Origin: Amphirosellinia nigrospora
Taxonomy: Eukaryota > Ascomycota > Sordariomycetes > Xylariales > Xylariaceae
Assembly: GCA_004123355.1 (NCBI GenBank)
Contig: SCHM01000003.1
Span: 372,001 to 436,000, forward strand
Length of the DNA stretch: 64,000 nucleotides
Direction of reading: 5' to 3'
Part shown: positions 23,293 to 35,864 of the stretch, one piece after another
How the letters are laid out: each line of letters begins with the position of its first letter
How positions within the stretch are numbered: position 1 is the stretch's first letter
Notes under the pieces: model-generated
What the model was told of the DNA's origin: nothing
The model's database searches: none
The model's input: only the letters and a program-made list of their open reading frames with translations
Program-made: the position numbers and the translations under genes

Positions 23293-24687
23293 ATGTTCGA
23301 GAACCTGTGTACGCTCCGCTGAGCGCCGAGATATTCACCCAGGCCTGCATCCCACGGAACCCCTCCTCGGTGTCGGACTCGCGACCGGTCATGTGCAGTG
23401 CTTCCGTCTCCCAGTTCAGAAAAGTCGACCGACGACGATGGCGCGTGAGTGTGTTGTCCGACGGGAAGAGCACCATCGACACGGCCTGGCGAACTCAGAC
23501 ACAAGGGCAGCTGTCGTTCTCTTGTCTTCAGTCACGATGGGTCTTGTGAGTTTCACCTCCCTTGACGTGTTCCTACTCATTCTACGTGTCGACGTTGGTA
23601 GAAGTACAGTATAGCTCTTTGGAGAAGAGAGACGGTGAAGCTAAACCTGCCTCTTACCAGCGCTCTATTCGGCCGCACCGACTCTCTCGTCAAGCATTTC
23701 TCTCCGCTACCGGGCAAGTCATCTCCAAGATAGCAGTGCCCACTTCGAAGTCCGTCTCCGACTTACCGACCCTCATCTCTGCCCTGTCTCCTCAGACCCT
23801 CCTCTCTTGCCTGCGACTCGGGCGTTCTCCATCTCTTCGATCTCCGAGACGGCGCTCTCACTGCTTCGAAGCCACAGCAGAGCCATTTTCCCACGACGAT
23901 TTTGTCTCGAGCCTGACGCCCCTCCCCCTTCGGCCGAGAGCACTAGCGGCTTTAGCAAGCAGTGGATTTCCACCGGTGGACCACCCTAGCTGTCACCGAC
24001 CTGCGCCGCGGGGTCCTCGTGCGTAGCGAGGACCAAGAGGACGAGCTGCTGTGTTCTACCTTCATTGCGGGCATGGGCCCCCAAGAAAAACAGGGACAAT
24101 GGTGTTGTCGCCATCGGGACGGGATCGGGTGTGTTGACTTTGTGGGACAGGGGGTCCTGGGACGATCAGTTTGATCGAGTCATCGTAGACCCAGCCAGAG
24201 GCGGTGGTGAGAGTCTAGACTGCATCGTTCAAATCCCGAGGACCTTAGTCGAGACAAGAAAGGTCGCAATCGGCTTGGGTGACGGAAGTTTGCGCCTCGT
24301 GAACTTGACCAAGCGAGAAGTAGAGGGTACTTTTTCGACACGATGATGTCGAGGCTGTCGTGAGTCTTGGATTTGACTGTCAAGGCCCATGTAAGCGGTG
24401 GCGGCCAGACGGTTAAGATTTGGGAAGACGCAGCGGCCTCTGGAGTCGAACAACGAAGAGGACGGTGAAGAGGACAGCGACAGTGACGACGATGACTCGG
24501 ACGCTTCAGGTGATGCGATACCCGACAAGGGCAATAGCAAACGCCAAGCGAACAAAGACTCGGACTCGGACGACCCGGACAGCGATTGATGAACAGAAAC
24601 GTAAAGAAAGAGGAAGAAGGGCAAGGGCAAGGTCGAGCTAGGTCCACACGGCGCTCACGGAATCCTCAAATTCATGGTCTGGATTAA
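23293..24687 (+). CDS. JIP5: WD40-repeat protein Jip5 (WDR55-like), with many frame breaks
   Basis: Jip5 is a nucleolar WD40 propeller protein linked to ribosome biogenesis. The N-terminus [37 protein letters not shown] and [11 protein letters not shown] appear in order in different frames. Later come [60 protein letters not shown] and TVKIWEDA. The C-terminus is acidic ([12 protein letters not shown] and [10 protein letters not shown]), then a Lys-rich block, then ILKFHGLD-like residues, all as expected for Jip5. An intron probably starts at GTGAGT near 23545. At least six frame slips are needed, the first at 23317 (CTCCG). Jip5 is conserved and needed for growth in yeast, so I read these as sequence errors; exact ends are approximate. 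Confidence 0.75.
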
Positions 24688-25404
24688 GACCAATCGAATG
24701 TCCTACGTAGCTATGTTTATTCTCTTCTTCATGATACCCAGCTACCATTACCAATGAAAGCACATATCAAAATCAACGGTATATTTAGTGTGGATAATCA
24801 AGCTGATACCGCCAGAGTACTTATGCTAGCGAGCTCATCCAACCAGATAAAATATATCCTGATATAGCAAATATATGCATAAATTGCTTCAATCTTCCGG
24901 AATCATCCGAAATCTTGTCTGTTCGACACAGCGAAGCGTGCCTTAAGTCAACATATACCTACAGACTTTTCAGACATTTCGATCCAATGCAATGCTCTAT
25001 GGGCCTTAAGAGAAACCGTTGTTGCGCTACTACGACAGTTTATCGGGTGGGCTCCAGCCGCTTAAACATTTAAGATCAGATGGGGAGAAGACTGGGGTCC
25101 TTTCGGTTTGCGGCGGGCTATGATGCAGATAGACGGAATTTACAGCACGTATAGCGGAAAGATCTCATAAATTGTACAAGGCATCTACGGTTCGATGCTA
25201 CTATTTACTTAACCTCTCGCATCGTCTTATCCTGTGTCAACTCATTTTATGGGAGATTTTCTTGTCTTTTCACGCTGTATTATATTTTGCGACTTTCTCC
25301 TGAAATTGTCGCTCGACTCACTGTTATTTGATAGCCGCAGACTGGAGTCCTATGGATTGCATCGTATTCTATACTATTTAGAGAATTAAACGAGACGAGA
25401 CAGA
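24688..25404. other. Spacer upstream of qa-x
   Basis: AT-rich DNA with no gene. TTATCC at 25227-25232 matches only one half of the qa operator; the other half is not there. Confidence 0.4.
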
Positions 25405-26668
25405 ATGGGCGAGACCTCGTCAAAGCAGCTCGATGAAATATACGACTTTGCCGTCCAACTCGGCAAGGATGCCGGACGGCTGCTGATGGACTTTGCGAAG
25501 GCGAGATGGGGAGATGCAGGTAGCGGCGGGGAACAGCTATTTTCGGAGAAGGAGAATGCCGTCGATATCGTGACCAAGGCAGACGAGGGTAAAGCCATAT
25601 CCTACTGGGATTGTTGCATTGCTTAATTTCGCTGATTGATCACGCGGAAAAGATGTCGAGGCTTTCATCAAGAGTTCCATCGAGAGGAAATACCCGTCAC
25701 ACAAGTATGTCTCTAGCTTTTCAACGTTACTATTATCTAGTAGATATGTGCATTAGATATAAAGGGTAAATGGACACGCTGACTACAAGCTAGATTCATA
25801 GGCGAAGAGACTTACTCCAAGAGCGCGTCCCGCGCCTATCTAGTCGGCGCCGAACCGACGTGGTGCGTTGACCCGCTCGACGGCACCATGAATTATACGC
25901 ACCTGTTCCCCATGTTCTGCGTGTCGATCGCATTCATTGTGGGCGGGGAGGCGACCATCGGCGTCATCTATGCGCCGTTTATAAACCAGCTGTTCTCGGC
26001 GTGTAAGGGGCGCGGCGCCTGGCTGAACGAGACGTTGCCGCTGCCGCTTCTGCGGACGCCCCTGCCAGCCCACGCCCCCGGGGGTGTTCTTCTCGTGCGA
26101 GTGGGGGAAGGATAGGAGGGATATGCCCGATGGAAATATGCATCGGAAGATCGAGAGCTTTGTTAATATGGCGGCCGAAGTCGGCGGGCGCGACGGTAAA
26201 GGAGGAATGGTGCACGGCGTTAGAAGTCTCGGGAGTGCGACGCTTGACTTGGCTTATGTGGCTATGGGTGCCTTTGATATCTGGTGGGAAGGAGGTTGTT
26301 GGGAGTGGTGCGTATCAAAGATCAGTGAATTTAGGAATTGGGCTCGCTGACAGTTTAATGTGCAAAGGGATGTCTCGGCTGGTATAGCTATCTTGCAGGA
26401 GGCTGGCGGGCTTGTCACGACTGCAAATCCACCCGAAAATCATCAAACGGCAGAAATCACAGACGTACGGCTAGGGAGTCGGTTATATCTTGCTATCAGG
26501 TATGTCAGAACTTGCGCAGCCTTTGCCGTAAAGAGGTGATGCTAACGTCCGAGTTACAGGCCAGCAGGACCTTCGGAGACGGAATCTGGGCGGGAGGCGC
26601 AAGAAAGAGTTGTTCGTGAAGTTTGGAAACGAGTAAGAGGATTAGACTACAGTAGACCCGGTGCTTAG
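25405..26668 (+). CDS. qa-x: Inositol-monophosphatase-like protein of the quinate cluster (qa-x / qutG)
   Basis: This gene is homologous to Mg-dependent inositol monophosphatases; its step in quinate use is not established. Motif A appears as WCVDPLDGTMNYTH with the metal-binding DPLDGT, and a conserved Glu is in FIGEETYSKSA. Motif B is split by an intron: DIWWEGGCWEW joins DVSAGIAILQEAGG. Four introns fit, among them one that joins TKADE to DVEAFIKSS and a last one before PAGPSETESG. A frame slip lies in the C5/G5 run at 26076-26084, where one base seems extra; the frame resumes as FFSCEWGKDRRDMP. Length is about 330 residues, normal for QutG. Its place next to qa-3, with stops about 140 bp apart, supports the assignment. 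Confidence 0.88.
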
Positions 26669-26810
26669 AACGAGCTAGATGTATATGAAGACATAAACCA
26701 CTATCAAATCACGAAGCGTGGACTGGATATAGCGGTCTATCTAGTGTTGTCTTGAAGATAAAGCAACGCTTACTAAATACTTTATTCTATATACACAGCA
26801 TCATGAACGA

Positions 26811-27905
26811 TCATAATCTTGCAGTTTCGGTGATCTTAGAAGCAATGGCCTTCTTACACTTCACCACAGGTAAATCTTTCAGCTCTAGATTTGTCCAGAG
26901 TTGTGACTAATGATCCAGTTAACACCTACTCTATCACCAGAAAATTAGACAAGGAGTAACTCTCACCTGCTCGAAGCCCTGCCATATCATAGCCTCGGTC
27001 CCCAGTATGACCCTCCAGCCCTCGCGCCCAGCGATAGCGCCCAGCTCCGTGTAAGGCGTGGGGTTATAGCACATCTCCAACATGGCGCCCTTGCGGTCCT
27101 TCTTCAGGAACGTCTCGATGACGCGCCGCGCGGTCTCCTCCTCGGCCGTCCGGGCGGGAAGTCGGGCACGCAGGAGACGACGGCGCCCGGGGCCTCGAGG
27201 GTCTCGGCGTGCTCGACCGTGGCCACATGCACGAGCGGGTCGCCATACCCCTTGGCCTTACACTCGCGCATCACGGCCTCGACCTCGGCGCCGTCGCGGT
27301 TCACGAGGTAGATGGTGGTGGCGCGCATCCACCTCCGGAGCGCGTAGACGGCGCTGCGTGCCGCGCCGCCCCCGCCGATCAGGCCGGCGGCCGGTCGTGG
27401 AACGCGTCCGCCGGGTCCGCGACGTTGTGGTAGAAGGACTCGCGTACGCCCACCACGTCCGTGTTGGCGCCGTAGAGCCGGCGCCGCCCGCCCGATTTGT
27501 AGTCTTCCCCCGGACGGAAGTAGATCGTATTGCAGGCGCCGACTTGGCGGCACTCCTCCGTCATCTCGTCCAGGTGCTCCATTATGGTTATCTTGTGGGG
27601 CATGGTGATGGATGCGCCTATTTTCTGGGTTAGAAGGTCGACTCTCTCTTGTCATCCTTGGGACATTATGTGATGGGATGGGGAGATGCACCAAAGCACT
27701 TAGGGTCTTGTAGAAGTTGTAAGAAGCTGGGGATGTCGGCCGAGTCGAGACGGAACTGCTCCCATCGCCATCCCATATGGTCGAATATTGTTTGATGGAA
27801 CTGTGGCGACATGGACGCCGCGAGTTTCTGGCCGAAGATATAGCCATGGCGGTCAAGTACCGCTTTCTTGAGTGGCTGTTCCGTGTTAAGGGGAACGGCG
27901 TCCAT
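26811..27905 (-). CDS. qa-3: Quinate/shikimate dehydrogenase (qa-3 / qutB type)
   Basis: This NAD(P)-dependent enzyme oxidises quinate to 3-dehydroquinate and shikimate to 3-dehydroshikimate. The substrate-binding start is [20 protein letters not shown] (S-x-SP motif). An intron joins KCFG to [11 protein letters not shown], which carries the catalytic lysine of MPHK. The conserved NTD follows in [14 protein letters not shown]. The Rossmann motif is [19 protein letters not shown]. Further on come [35 protein letters not shown] and [11 protein letters not shown] small final intron would give the tail [13 protein letters not shown] and a stop at 26811. Frame slips lie at 27385 and 27157, each a missing base in a G/C run. 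An upstream ATG at 27947 is possible, but 27905 ([15 protein letters not shown]) fits the family better. Confidence 0.85.
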
Positions 27906-29094
27906 GGTTAAAGCTGTATGCAGTTTTAGGGAATGACGTTGTGGCAAGCTGTTTGTAGATTATGGACGAGGTTTTTATATTATCAAGTTATTTCATGTCG
28001 CCGTAAATACATAAGATAAAATAGACGATTCCATTGTTTACTTAGGGTTTGGTTGTGATATCTTTTTAGCAATACTTTTACACGGAAATATCAGCTGCCC
28101 CGAGTACCCCGCATCCGGGATCTGTGTGCACACATCCAACATTTCATATTTCAGGGGCGGCTATGGTCTCATCCCATTATCAACAAGTATGCAAGCGAAT
28201 ACCAATGTAGAGGTCATATAACGGAGATGTTAGGAGATTGCCGGTTGGGAGAAGAGATCATAAGTCAAAAGATTCTACCCACCAGGCATCCGGAGTCAGG
28301 GGTATGGAAAAGCCCTGCCCCATTTGGGGTCCCGGCTCCGGCTAAGTCTTTATCCTCTCTCTCCCGCAATCCTACCAAGACCCGGGATCTGATGGGGGAA
28401 CTATCCTTGCAACACCCACCCCTCACGGATCCACGTGAGCCGTACTAGATGCCACTGGCGACCCAGCACCTTGACGGACTCGGCGAGGAGGTGTGATAGG
28501 TGTTCTTGTTGCGAAATGCCAACCCTCGCACTCGTCAGCTTGAGCTAATCCCGACAGTGGGCGCGGCACCCTAACGAATACTGGTAGCTGGGCAGCCAAT
28601 AGGTATTGGCTCATTAAACAGACTCGATGGTCGTCTAGTTCTCCGCAACTCACGACCAGGCCGTTATGCTACTAAAGGCCTAGGTTAGTCCTTTCTCAGT
28701 TCGTGAAGTGAGCATGCTAAAGAACATGGGACAAAAGTCTGAATAGCCACTGGCCCAATGAATGGCAGTAGGAAATACGTTCTACCAAGCGGTATTCCAT
28801 CACCGGGGGCGGTGATATTCCATGTTGACGACGAGCCTTCACTGTTACAAGGGCAAGACACGGGTCTAACTCCCTTGTCTCACGGTGGCTGACTAGGATA
28901 CTTACCATCTACCCCGGATCTTGACCCCATCTTGTTGGCGAACACCGCGGGGCCCCAGATGTCTTTTCGTTGCATATAAGGATGATAACTCACCCCACAA
29001 TCAACTTCATCATATCACCCCACAAGACCTTAGGTTTCATAGTCGACCGGCACCTCATAATAGTGTCTACCTACAGGACTATATCCTCGGCATC
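27906..29094. other. Divergent promoter region of qa-3 and qa-y
   Basis: The spacer carries a near-consensus qa operator at 28340-28355 (own entry) and a TATA-like CATATAAG at 28973-28980, about 115 bp before the qa-y ATG. No other gene is seen. Confidence 0.55.
28340..28355. promoter_or_regulatory. Likely QA-1F/QUTA operator between qa-3 and qa-y
   Basis: GGCTAAGTCTTTATCC matches the published QA-1F target GGRTAARYRYTTATCC at 14 of 16 positions, with a perfect right half. It lies about 435 bp upstream of qa-3 and 740 bp upstream of qa-y, so it could serve both. Confidence 0.6.
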
Positions 29095-30794
29095 ATGGGG
29101 CTTCTCACACTAAAGGAAGACAGGCCGACGCCAAAGGCCGTCTACAACTGGAGAGTATATGCCAGTGCCTCCGTTGCCTCCTTCGCATCATGCATGATCG
29201 GCTACGACTCCGCCTTCATCGGCACAACTCTAGCCTTGCCTTCTTTCGTCCATGAGTTCCAGCTCGACGCGCTCACCAAGCCCGAGAAAGCCTTGATCTC
29301 GTCCAACATCGTCTCACTGTACCAGGCAGGTGCCTTCTTCGGCAGCTTGTTTGCGTATGGCTCGACGCACTATCTCGGTCGACGAAAGTCACTCTTCGTC
29401 TTCGTCACTCTCTTCATCCTGGGAGCGGGCCTGATGCTGGGTGCCAACAGCGAACGAGGCCTGGGGCTCATCTACGGTGGTCGTGTTCTCGCCGGTGTCG
29501 GCGTGGGCGCTTGCTCCATGATTGTGCCCATCTACATCTCCGAGCTCTCCCCTCCGGCTGTTCGAGGGCGTCTTGTCGGCCTTTATGAGCTCGGGTGGCA
29601 GATTGGCGGGTTGGTGGGATTCTGGATTAACTATGGTGTCAATTTACACGTGCCCCCTACGCGTACGCAGTGGTTAATTCCATTTGCCGTCCAGATCATT
29701 CCGGCTGGCCTGCTCTTCCTGGGCGCCATTTGGATCAAGGAGTCGCCGAGATGGCTCCTCTCCAAGAGGAAACGAGAACAGGCTATAGCAAACCTCTGCT
29801 GGATTCGCAACCTCCCTTCGGATGACCTGTATATCACCGAGGAAGTAGGCTTTATAGATGAAGAGGTAGAGAGATATCGACGAGAGGTCGGTGCTGGGTT
29901 CTGGAAGCCGTTTGCCTCTCTCAAGATACGGAGAGTTCAGTGGCGGTTCTTCCTTGGTAGCGGTATGTTCGCTCAAATCCGTATGTAAATCTGATGCGAC
30001 GTTTACTAATCATGTCGAATGTGTAGCCTTATTCTTCTGGCAGAATGGCTCCGGCATCAACGCGATCAACTACTACTCGCCGATTGTGTTCTCAGCCTTG
30101 GCATCCAGGGCACGAACACAGGTTTCCTCACCACAGGTCTTTTCGGCGTAGTGAAGACAACCCTCACCCTCTTTTGGCTATTGTACATGATCGATCACCT
30201 AGGCCGACGAAACCTTCTTATATATGGCGCTTTAGGTGGTAGTATATGCATGTGGATTATCGGAGCGTACATCAAAATTGCCGCCCCAGAGGACAATCCC
30301 ACTGACACCGTTCCTCCGGCCGGTATTGCCGCGATCTTTTTCTTCTACCTCTGGACGGCTTTCTATACGCCGTCGTGGAACGGAACGCCCTGGGTCCTCA
30401 ACTCGGAGATGTTCGATCAGAACACGAGGTCCGTCTCCGAGATACCATTGACTGCCTACTTTGAACCCGATTTACTAACGCACATCGCAGATCACTGGGC
30501 CAGGCGTCCGCGGCAGCAAGCAACTGGTTCTGGAATTTCTTGATCTCGCGGTTCACGCCTCAGCTCTTCAATGCTCTAGGCTACGCCGTGTACTTCTTCT
30601 TCGCCTCTCTTATGGTGCTGTCCATCCTCTTCGTGTTCTTCCTCATCCCCGAGACAAAGGGTATCCCTCTGGAAGCCATGGACCGGCTATTCGAGGCGCG
30701 TCCTGTGTGGAGAACCCACGGGGAGATGATGGAGCGATTGCGTGCGCAGGACGAGAAGATGGAGGTTACTGTTGATCAGCGCGAGAATGTTTAA
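29095..30794 (+). CDS. qa-y: Quinate permease, MFS sugar-porter family (qa-y / qutD)
   Basis: This plasma-membrane permease imports quinate. It starts MGLLTLKEDRPTPKAVYNWR, close to the start of Neurospora QA-Y. It then shows MIGYDSAFIGTTLALPSF, the porter loop YLGRRKSLF, GRVLAGVGVGACSMIVPIYI and the sugar-porter signature SELSPPAVRGRLVGLYELGW. Intron 29963-30026 joins FLGS to ALFFWQNGSGINAINYYSP. An intron inside the TRS codons (30429-30490 region) joins NTRS to LGQASAAASNWFWNFLIS. The C-terminus FFLIPETKGIPLEAMDRLF carries the PETKG motif. One C is missing near 30092, in the codons before GIQGTNTGF. Length is about 535 residues with twelve predicted membrane spans. Confidence 0.93.
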
Positions 30795-31460
30795 TTGTCA
30801 ACATCTTGTCATGAAATTAATTGTTTATATTTTGAGCGTTCTGAGTACGTACAATGAAATTGCATATCTAATTCTACATTTTGCTCTCTTGCATTTGGTT
30901 ATCTTGGAATCCTTGGAAAGTTGAACGTCGTAGTCGATTCTCCCTAACCTCTCTGATATTTTGTCAAAGATTACCATGCTAGCTTCTGGAAACGCTCGGA
31001 TCGTGATCAATAATACTTCAAAAGACGCTTTGATAATTGGTTTCAACGTGTTGCGATAGCTTGTTACTCACTAATTGCCATAAAGAACACTCCCAATTGC
31101 TTCTATAGACGAATGATCCCACTACTAATGAATTTGTTAAATAAATAGTTGATATTCTTGGTTAAAAGTTATCTGATTTGAATCTTTGCAAGTTCATGTC
31201 GCGTATTTGCTACTCTATCAACAGCAGGCCTTACCAATAGTTCTATGCACCAAGCACCCCTGAGTCACAAAAGCGGTCGTGATCCACAATTAAATTGGTC
31301 GCAATCAAGACGCGTGTCAATAGTTCAAGAAAACTGGTCTAAAAAGGGAAGACATTCAAAAGTTAAGCCAATATTAAAGAGAAGCGCAATTTCTCAGGAA
31401 CCAAAAACCCCATTACACCCATAGAACGCCGAGGATCACCACATCAAGTCAGAGGTGACG
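30795..31460. other. Convergent spacer between qa-y and qa-4
   Basis: AT-rich DNA between two 3' ends. I looked here for the missing type II dehydroquinase and found no trace of it. Confidence 0.5.
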
Positions 31461-32519
31461 CTATAGCGACGCCGTCATTCTGCCCATATCGCCAGGGGTC
31501 TCTTCAATCCCCAGCTTCATGTCCTCACGAGCTTTGTCCACGCGATAGCGCCCCGACTTGCCAGCTCCCTAGGCACCGCCGGGTCTGTGTCTGCCATTCT
31601 CCTGTGGAAGAGCTCCATGCTCACCAGCCCTCGAACCCAGGCCCTGGAATATCGCGCGAGAGATCTCGGCGACGGGCAGATATGCGCCCCGGTCCTTCTC
31701 GCCGTAGAATAGCCTGCAGTTCCGAGACCAGCTCATGCGAGGGGTCTGCTCGGGATCGTAGAACTGGTGGCCCTCGACTAGGGGTGCGGCGAGCCGTTCG
31801 GCATCGACCACCTGAACGTAAAACACCTTCTCGACGTCCACGGTGGTGATAAGGCGGGCGATACAGTCCCGAACCACTTCGTCGCAGTTCGGAGTCCGGC
31901 CGGAAGGTGAGGCCGGATCTGCGTATATGAGACCCGCGATATTGTATGTGTCGAGACAGAGACCAAAGTTGGGTCGGTTGACGGCCTGCACAATCTCCCA
32001 GCTCTGCTCCCACGTGTTATACCTCGTGCCGAAGCAGAGCGCCTCGTACACGAAACGCACCGGGGGGTTCTGGCGTAACCCCATATCTGCTACTTTCTGT
32101 AGGTCGGCCACGGCCAAGCTCATGTCTTCTGATATTTCTGAAGCCGGTCCAAAACTCGATGGGATTTGCACGATGTCGGTACGCAGCGCACGTGTCAATT
32201 GAAACCAGAACTGTAGTTTTTCTATCCGCTTAAGGTGTTCTTGGCGGTCGACTAGGCCTTCGTAGTGTGCAAAGGGTTGTAGACATATGATGGTGATCCC
32301 TCTCTCACGGCATAGCTGATAGATGATGCTGGCCGCCTCAAGTTCATTTTCCCGAGTAGCGCCGCCTGGAAGCTGCTCTGCCACGTCGACGAGGTCTTCG
32401 TAGAACAACTCGATTCCCTTGTAACCATACATGTGGGCCATGTCGAGCTTGTGTACGAACGAGTGGCCGGCATAGCAGCGGCCAAGCGACATCGATGTGA
32501 TAGCTAAACGACAAGGCAT
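31461..32519 (-). CDS. qa-4: 3-dehydroshikimate dehydratase (qa-4 / qutC)
   Basis: This enzyme dehydrates 3-dehydroshikimate to protocatechuate and is a TIM barrel of the xylose-isomerase-like (AP endonuclease 2) superfamily. The start MPCRLAITSMSLGRCYAGHS matches QA-4. KGIELFYEDLVDVAEQL holds a metal-ligand Glu; RFVYEALCFGTRYNTWEQSW, NFGLCLDTYNIAG and FYVQVVDAERL hold further expected metal-site residues, and RMSWSRNCRLFYGEKDRGAY is strongly conserved. Two frame slips at about 31625-31640 (G-runs) move the end of the protein into other frames. There it reads GWVSMELFHRRM, then ELASRGAIAWTKLV, and stops at 31461. Single exon, about 350 residues. The ATG at 32519 fits the family start; the upstream in-frame ATG at 32633 would add 38 unrelated residues. 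Confidence 0.92.
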
Positions 32520-33523
32520 TTTGAAGTGATGATCGGAAGTGCAACTAGGATAACGTGTACAAGAATGATCTTGAAGTATTGTGTGAAGGTTCTCGACGAG
32601 GTCAGGGGAGACTGCTAGTGGCTGAGAGGGCACGGACCGTTTATGAGGCGAGTCCTCGTTGTCTCAACATTAAGTTGATAGAACTTTTCAATATGCAGTA
32701 TAACGGCGATGTATATGACAAACAAGCCTTGGAGCCGTGGAAGATCGGCTCCCTGCGTTCAAAGCATAAGTCTTTCCGTCATACCAGGGAGTAATTTCTA
32801 TATTTCTGCCGCCAACCTCGTAGCAAATAACTAATTACCTAGGTATCCATGAGACAGGGTCGCAGGTACCCGCGATATCAGATAAATCACATCCGTCTCA
32901 TTGGCATTCGACCTAGCCGAGATTAACCGCACTCGAGATGTTCACGTTCATGCTATTGTGAGCAGAAGGGAGTGTACGTCATGACGCCAAGCCTGGGATG
33001 ACTGCAAGAGGAAGAGTGTTCAGCCGGTCAACTTCACGCGACCGTGCTAGGTACATTACCGTTAGCCCTATCAATATTTCCGAAGAATCTGTTTGTCTTA
33101 TGTATTTAATCTACTTGCCGCTCAGGGGAAGCAGCCAAGGACCTTCATTCACATGTGTACCAAGCTATTCGAAAGAGAAATTTGGCCTGTCAATCACAAT
33201 GACGCGTCAAATCTCGCCAGCTGTAAATGACCCAGCTGAGATTTTATGACAAGCTGAAGTCTAACCGCTTTGCGAAGCCAGAGCCGGCTAGGCCGGGTTC
33301 GCACATTAAGTATGATTGGTTTCTCTACTCGCACGCTATGTACAACATACCGACTTTTGAATCATTATAGTAGATTTCGCTCCTACACCGATACCAAGCC
33401 TCACTCTTAGGGCGTCGAGAACCCCATTGAATTCAAGGGGGTATTTCCAGGTTGTGATGTATCAAATGTCTAGGTATATTACAGTACACAACTAAGCAGC
33501 GTCAATCAGCACGTAGTTTTCAC
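32520..33523. other. Promoter region of qa-4
   Basis: It contains GGATAA at 32548-32553, matching one operator half only, and GATAAATCACATCC around 32879-32892, which has the wrong spacing for the operator. No gene is seen; the open frame at 32998-33249 has no family features. Confidence 0.45.
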
Positions 33524-35864
33524 TTAAGAAAACCCGATGAACTCGTTGGAAAATACGTCGGCAAGATTGGTGCCGGGTCTTAAGCCTAAATTGGCCATGA
33601 ATTGAGTATCTGACTCTGGCGCGCTTGCGTGTTCGAAGGAGGCATGTCGTCTAAAATAGTGTCATAATCAAGCACTGCACCGCTGAAGCTTGGCCGTCCC
33701 GACCCCGGAAAATGTATTGACGGTGGTGCCGCGAGTGTGTCCATATCCTCGAATCCATCAGCTGCGGCCGAAGGACCGTTCAGACGGAGTGTTCCGGTCT
33801 CGAGAGGCGGTTGGTGGGTGGCTAGCTCCGGCATCTTTACTTTAGGATCTTGGGAATATGCTAAGCTGGTATTCGTGGAGCCGCGAGCGATATTGGTGTT
33901 CGGATGAAACAATGTGGTTGTTGGTGATTGTTCCGATCGCGTGCTAGGAGCCAGCCCGAAAGCATTGTTTAGCTGCTGCGGGAAGTACGTAGATTGAACA
34001 TCTTCATGTGCCGTGTTTGATTTATAGTTCCGAGATGGTGCAGCCCAAACCAACTCGACCGCATTCTCGATTTGCTTCCATTTTTCTCTCTCATCCCCCG
34101 TGAGAAGATTACTCTGTACTTGTCGATCAATGAGCTTCATGAATACGGGGAGTAACGGGGACAACCCGCATATGCCGAAACTGGCCACATAGTTCTCGAC
34201 GCAATCTAATGTCGTGCGGTGCAGATACGGAAATCCTCTACACATGCTTGCTGCGCATAGGAATGCAAGGCGCAAAAGATGTGTAGACGGAAGCTGGCCG
34301 GCCATATGTCCCCAGTCAAAATACAGTTGGATAACGATACTTGTGCGCCGCACTGGCCTACTGCATTCTGGAGTGTACGCAAAAACGCATCATCTGATTG
34401 CAGGGACTTTTCGTTATCGTCCCAGAGCCGGCGAGAAATAATGAGATGGATTCTATAGAGGATATTGAAGGAAGTGATTGAGTGTGAAGGCATTCGAGAG
34501 GGCCTCGCGTCCCCTTTTGAAGGACCGAAATCGGAGCAAGGCATCCAAGGCTGCCACTCATCCATCTCATTGTCAAGACGACGTAGACTTATTTCGGCCG
34601 TGCCAGACCTAAGATGTGGCAAGAGGCCTAGTCGTTCAGAGAGAAGGGTGTCTAGAATGAAGCATCCCATATATGTGTGAGAGGATCGTTTATGGGTCGA
34701 TGCTGAATTCTCATGAAGCCTCAATGAGAGTGCCACCCGGCTTGCCATTCCTATTAACATCCACGAGGCCCGAAGGTTATGGCAGGCTATGTTAATTAAA
34801 GTGAGTAACAAGAGCGCGTTGGCATGACGAGCCTCGAAGACACCATCGTCGACGGGAATCAGGTTGCGGGCGATGTGATATATATCCCCTGGTTTCGTAT
34901 ATAATGAATTAAGAAGGACTTCCTCACGGCCTTCGTCAGTTCTGCTAGCCATTTCCTGGTAAGACGCCAATGCTAATGCAGCCCAGAGCTCAGCGTGTCC
35001 GGCAGAGCCTGGAGTATCACGGGTAATGTGTAATCCCTCTTCTGGATAAGAATATCCTGTCTTCAAGAGTTCATGTTTTTCGAGTATGGGAAACCATATA
35101 TGGGTATAAGAGAAGTATATGTCAAGGAGCCGCCAATGGTTAGATGGGAGACCAACCAAGCTCGGCCGTTGGATTTGGGGAGATTGTAAGTGCGGTGTAC
35201 TTTCAAGTAGGTTCGTACTACTACCTTCGGATGTGGTGGGATCTTCGTGCCATTGGGCCCTCTGGAGGGTTTTATCTGGCAATTCCCTCTCGGACTTTAG
35301 AGGATCTGTCGATTCTGATATGTTCAATGTAGGTTTTGGGTCTTGTAGCGGGTTCGAGCCCTTGTCGAGCAAATCTTCGTCAGATTCCCCCGGGGGTTGA
35401 TTCATTCGCTGACCCCGTAGATATAGCATCACCAGATAACACGCGCTCAATTTCTGCGTGAACTGTACTTTTCCTCCATCGACGATGAAGACGGTTACAG
35501 GCCGCTGTATCCTTCCCAGTAAGCAACAGTCGTCCCTGTCCACCTTCATGTGTGAGCAGGCCATGAAGGGAATTTTCTGATTCAGGTAGCTTGTCGAATA
35601 TCCAACCGAGGGCCATCTCTAGGGTCCTAATATATCCGGTCTGAACCCACGCTTCTTCTTAGGCTCCTCCCAACTACATGGCCTATTTTGCGATGCGCAA
35701 GGGAAGCAGAGGGGCTGGATTCCATCGCATTTCTCACGCGCAGCTCTACATTGATCACATGCTCGTGATACACGTTGTCTTTTCGGTGCTGTCTCGCTTG
35801 ATGAACGCTCGGGTACACTTTTAGTACTCGTCTCTTCCGTGGCGATTTGCCGCTTCCCGCCCAT
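33524..35864 (-). CDS. qa-1F: Quinate-pathway transcriptional activator, Zn2Cys6 (qa-1F / qutA)
   Basis: This nuclear activator of the quinate cluster has an N-terminal binuclear zinc cluster, RACDQCRAAREKCDGIQPLC then FPCASQNRPC, with six cysteines spaced as in QA-1F, and a basic KKKRG after it. Then come ALGWIFDKL and LTHEGGQGRLLLTGKD, hallmarks of QutA. The fungal-specific middle homology region includes LDIYFSYTHIWFPILEKHEL and SRVALSLRLHENS. The C-terminus, read in another frame, is DTQFMANLGLRPGTNLADVF. Frame slips lie at about 35645 (missing base, restoring QTGYIRTLE), 35386-35395 (C5/G5 run, apparent extra base), about 34330 and about 33610. The full length of roughly 770 residues is normal. 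It is encoded next to, and divergent from, the repressor. Confidence 0.9.

Noticed and set aside
32879-32892. GATAAATCACATCC as a qa operator upstream of qa-4
   Set aside because: The two half-sites are one base too close and the right half is poor.
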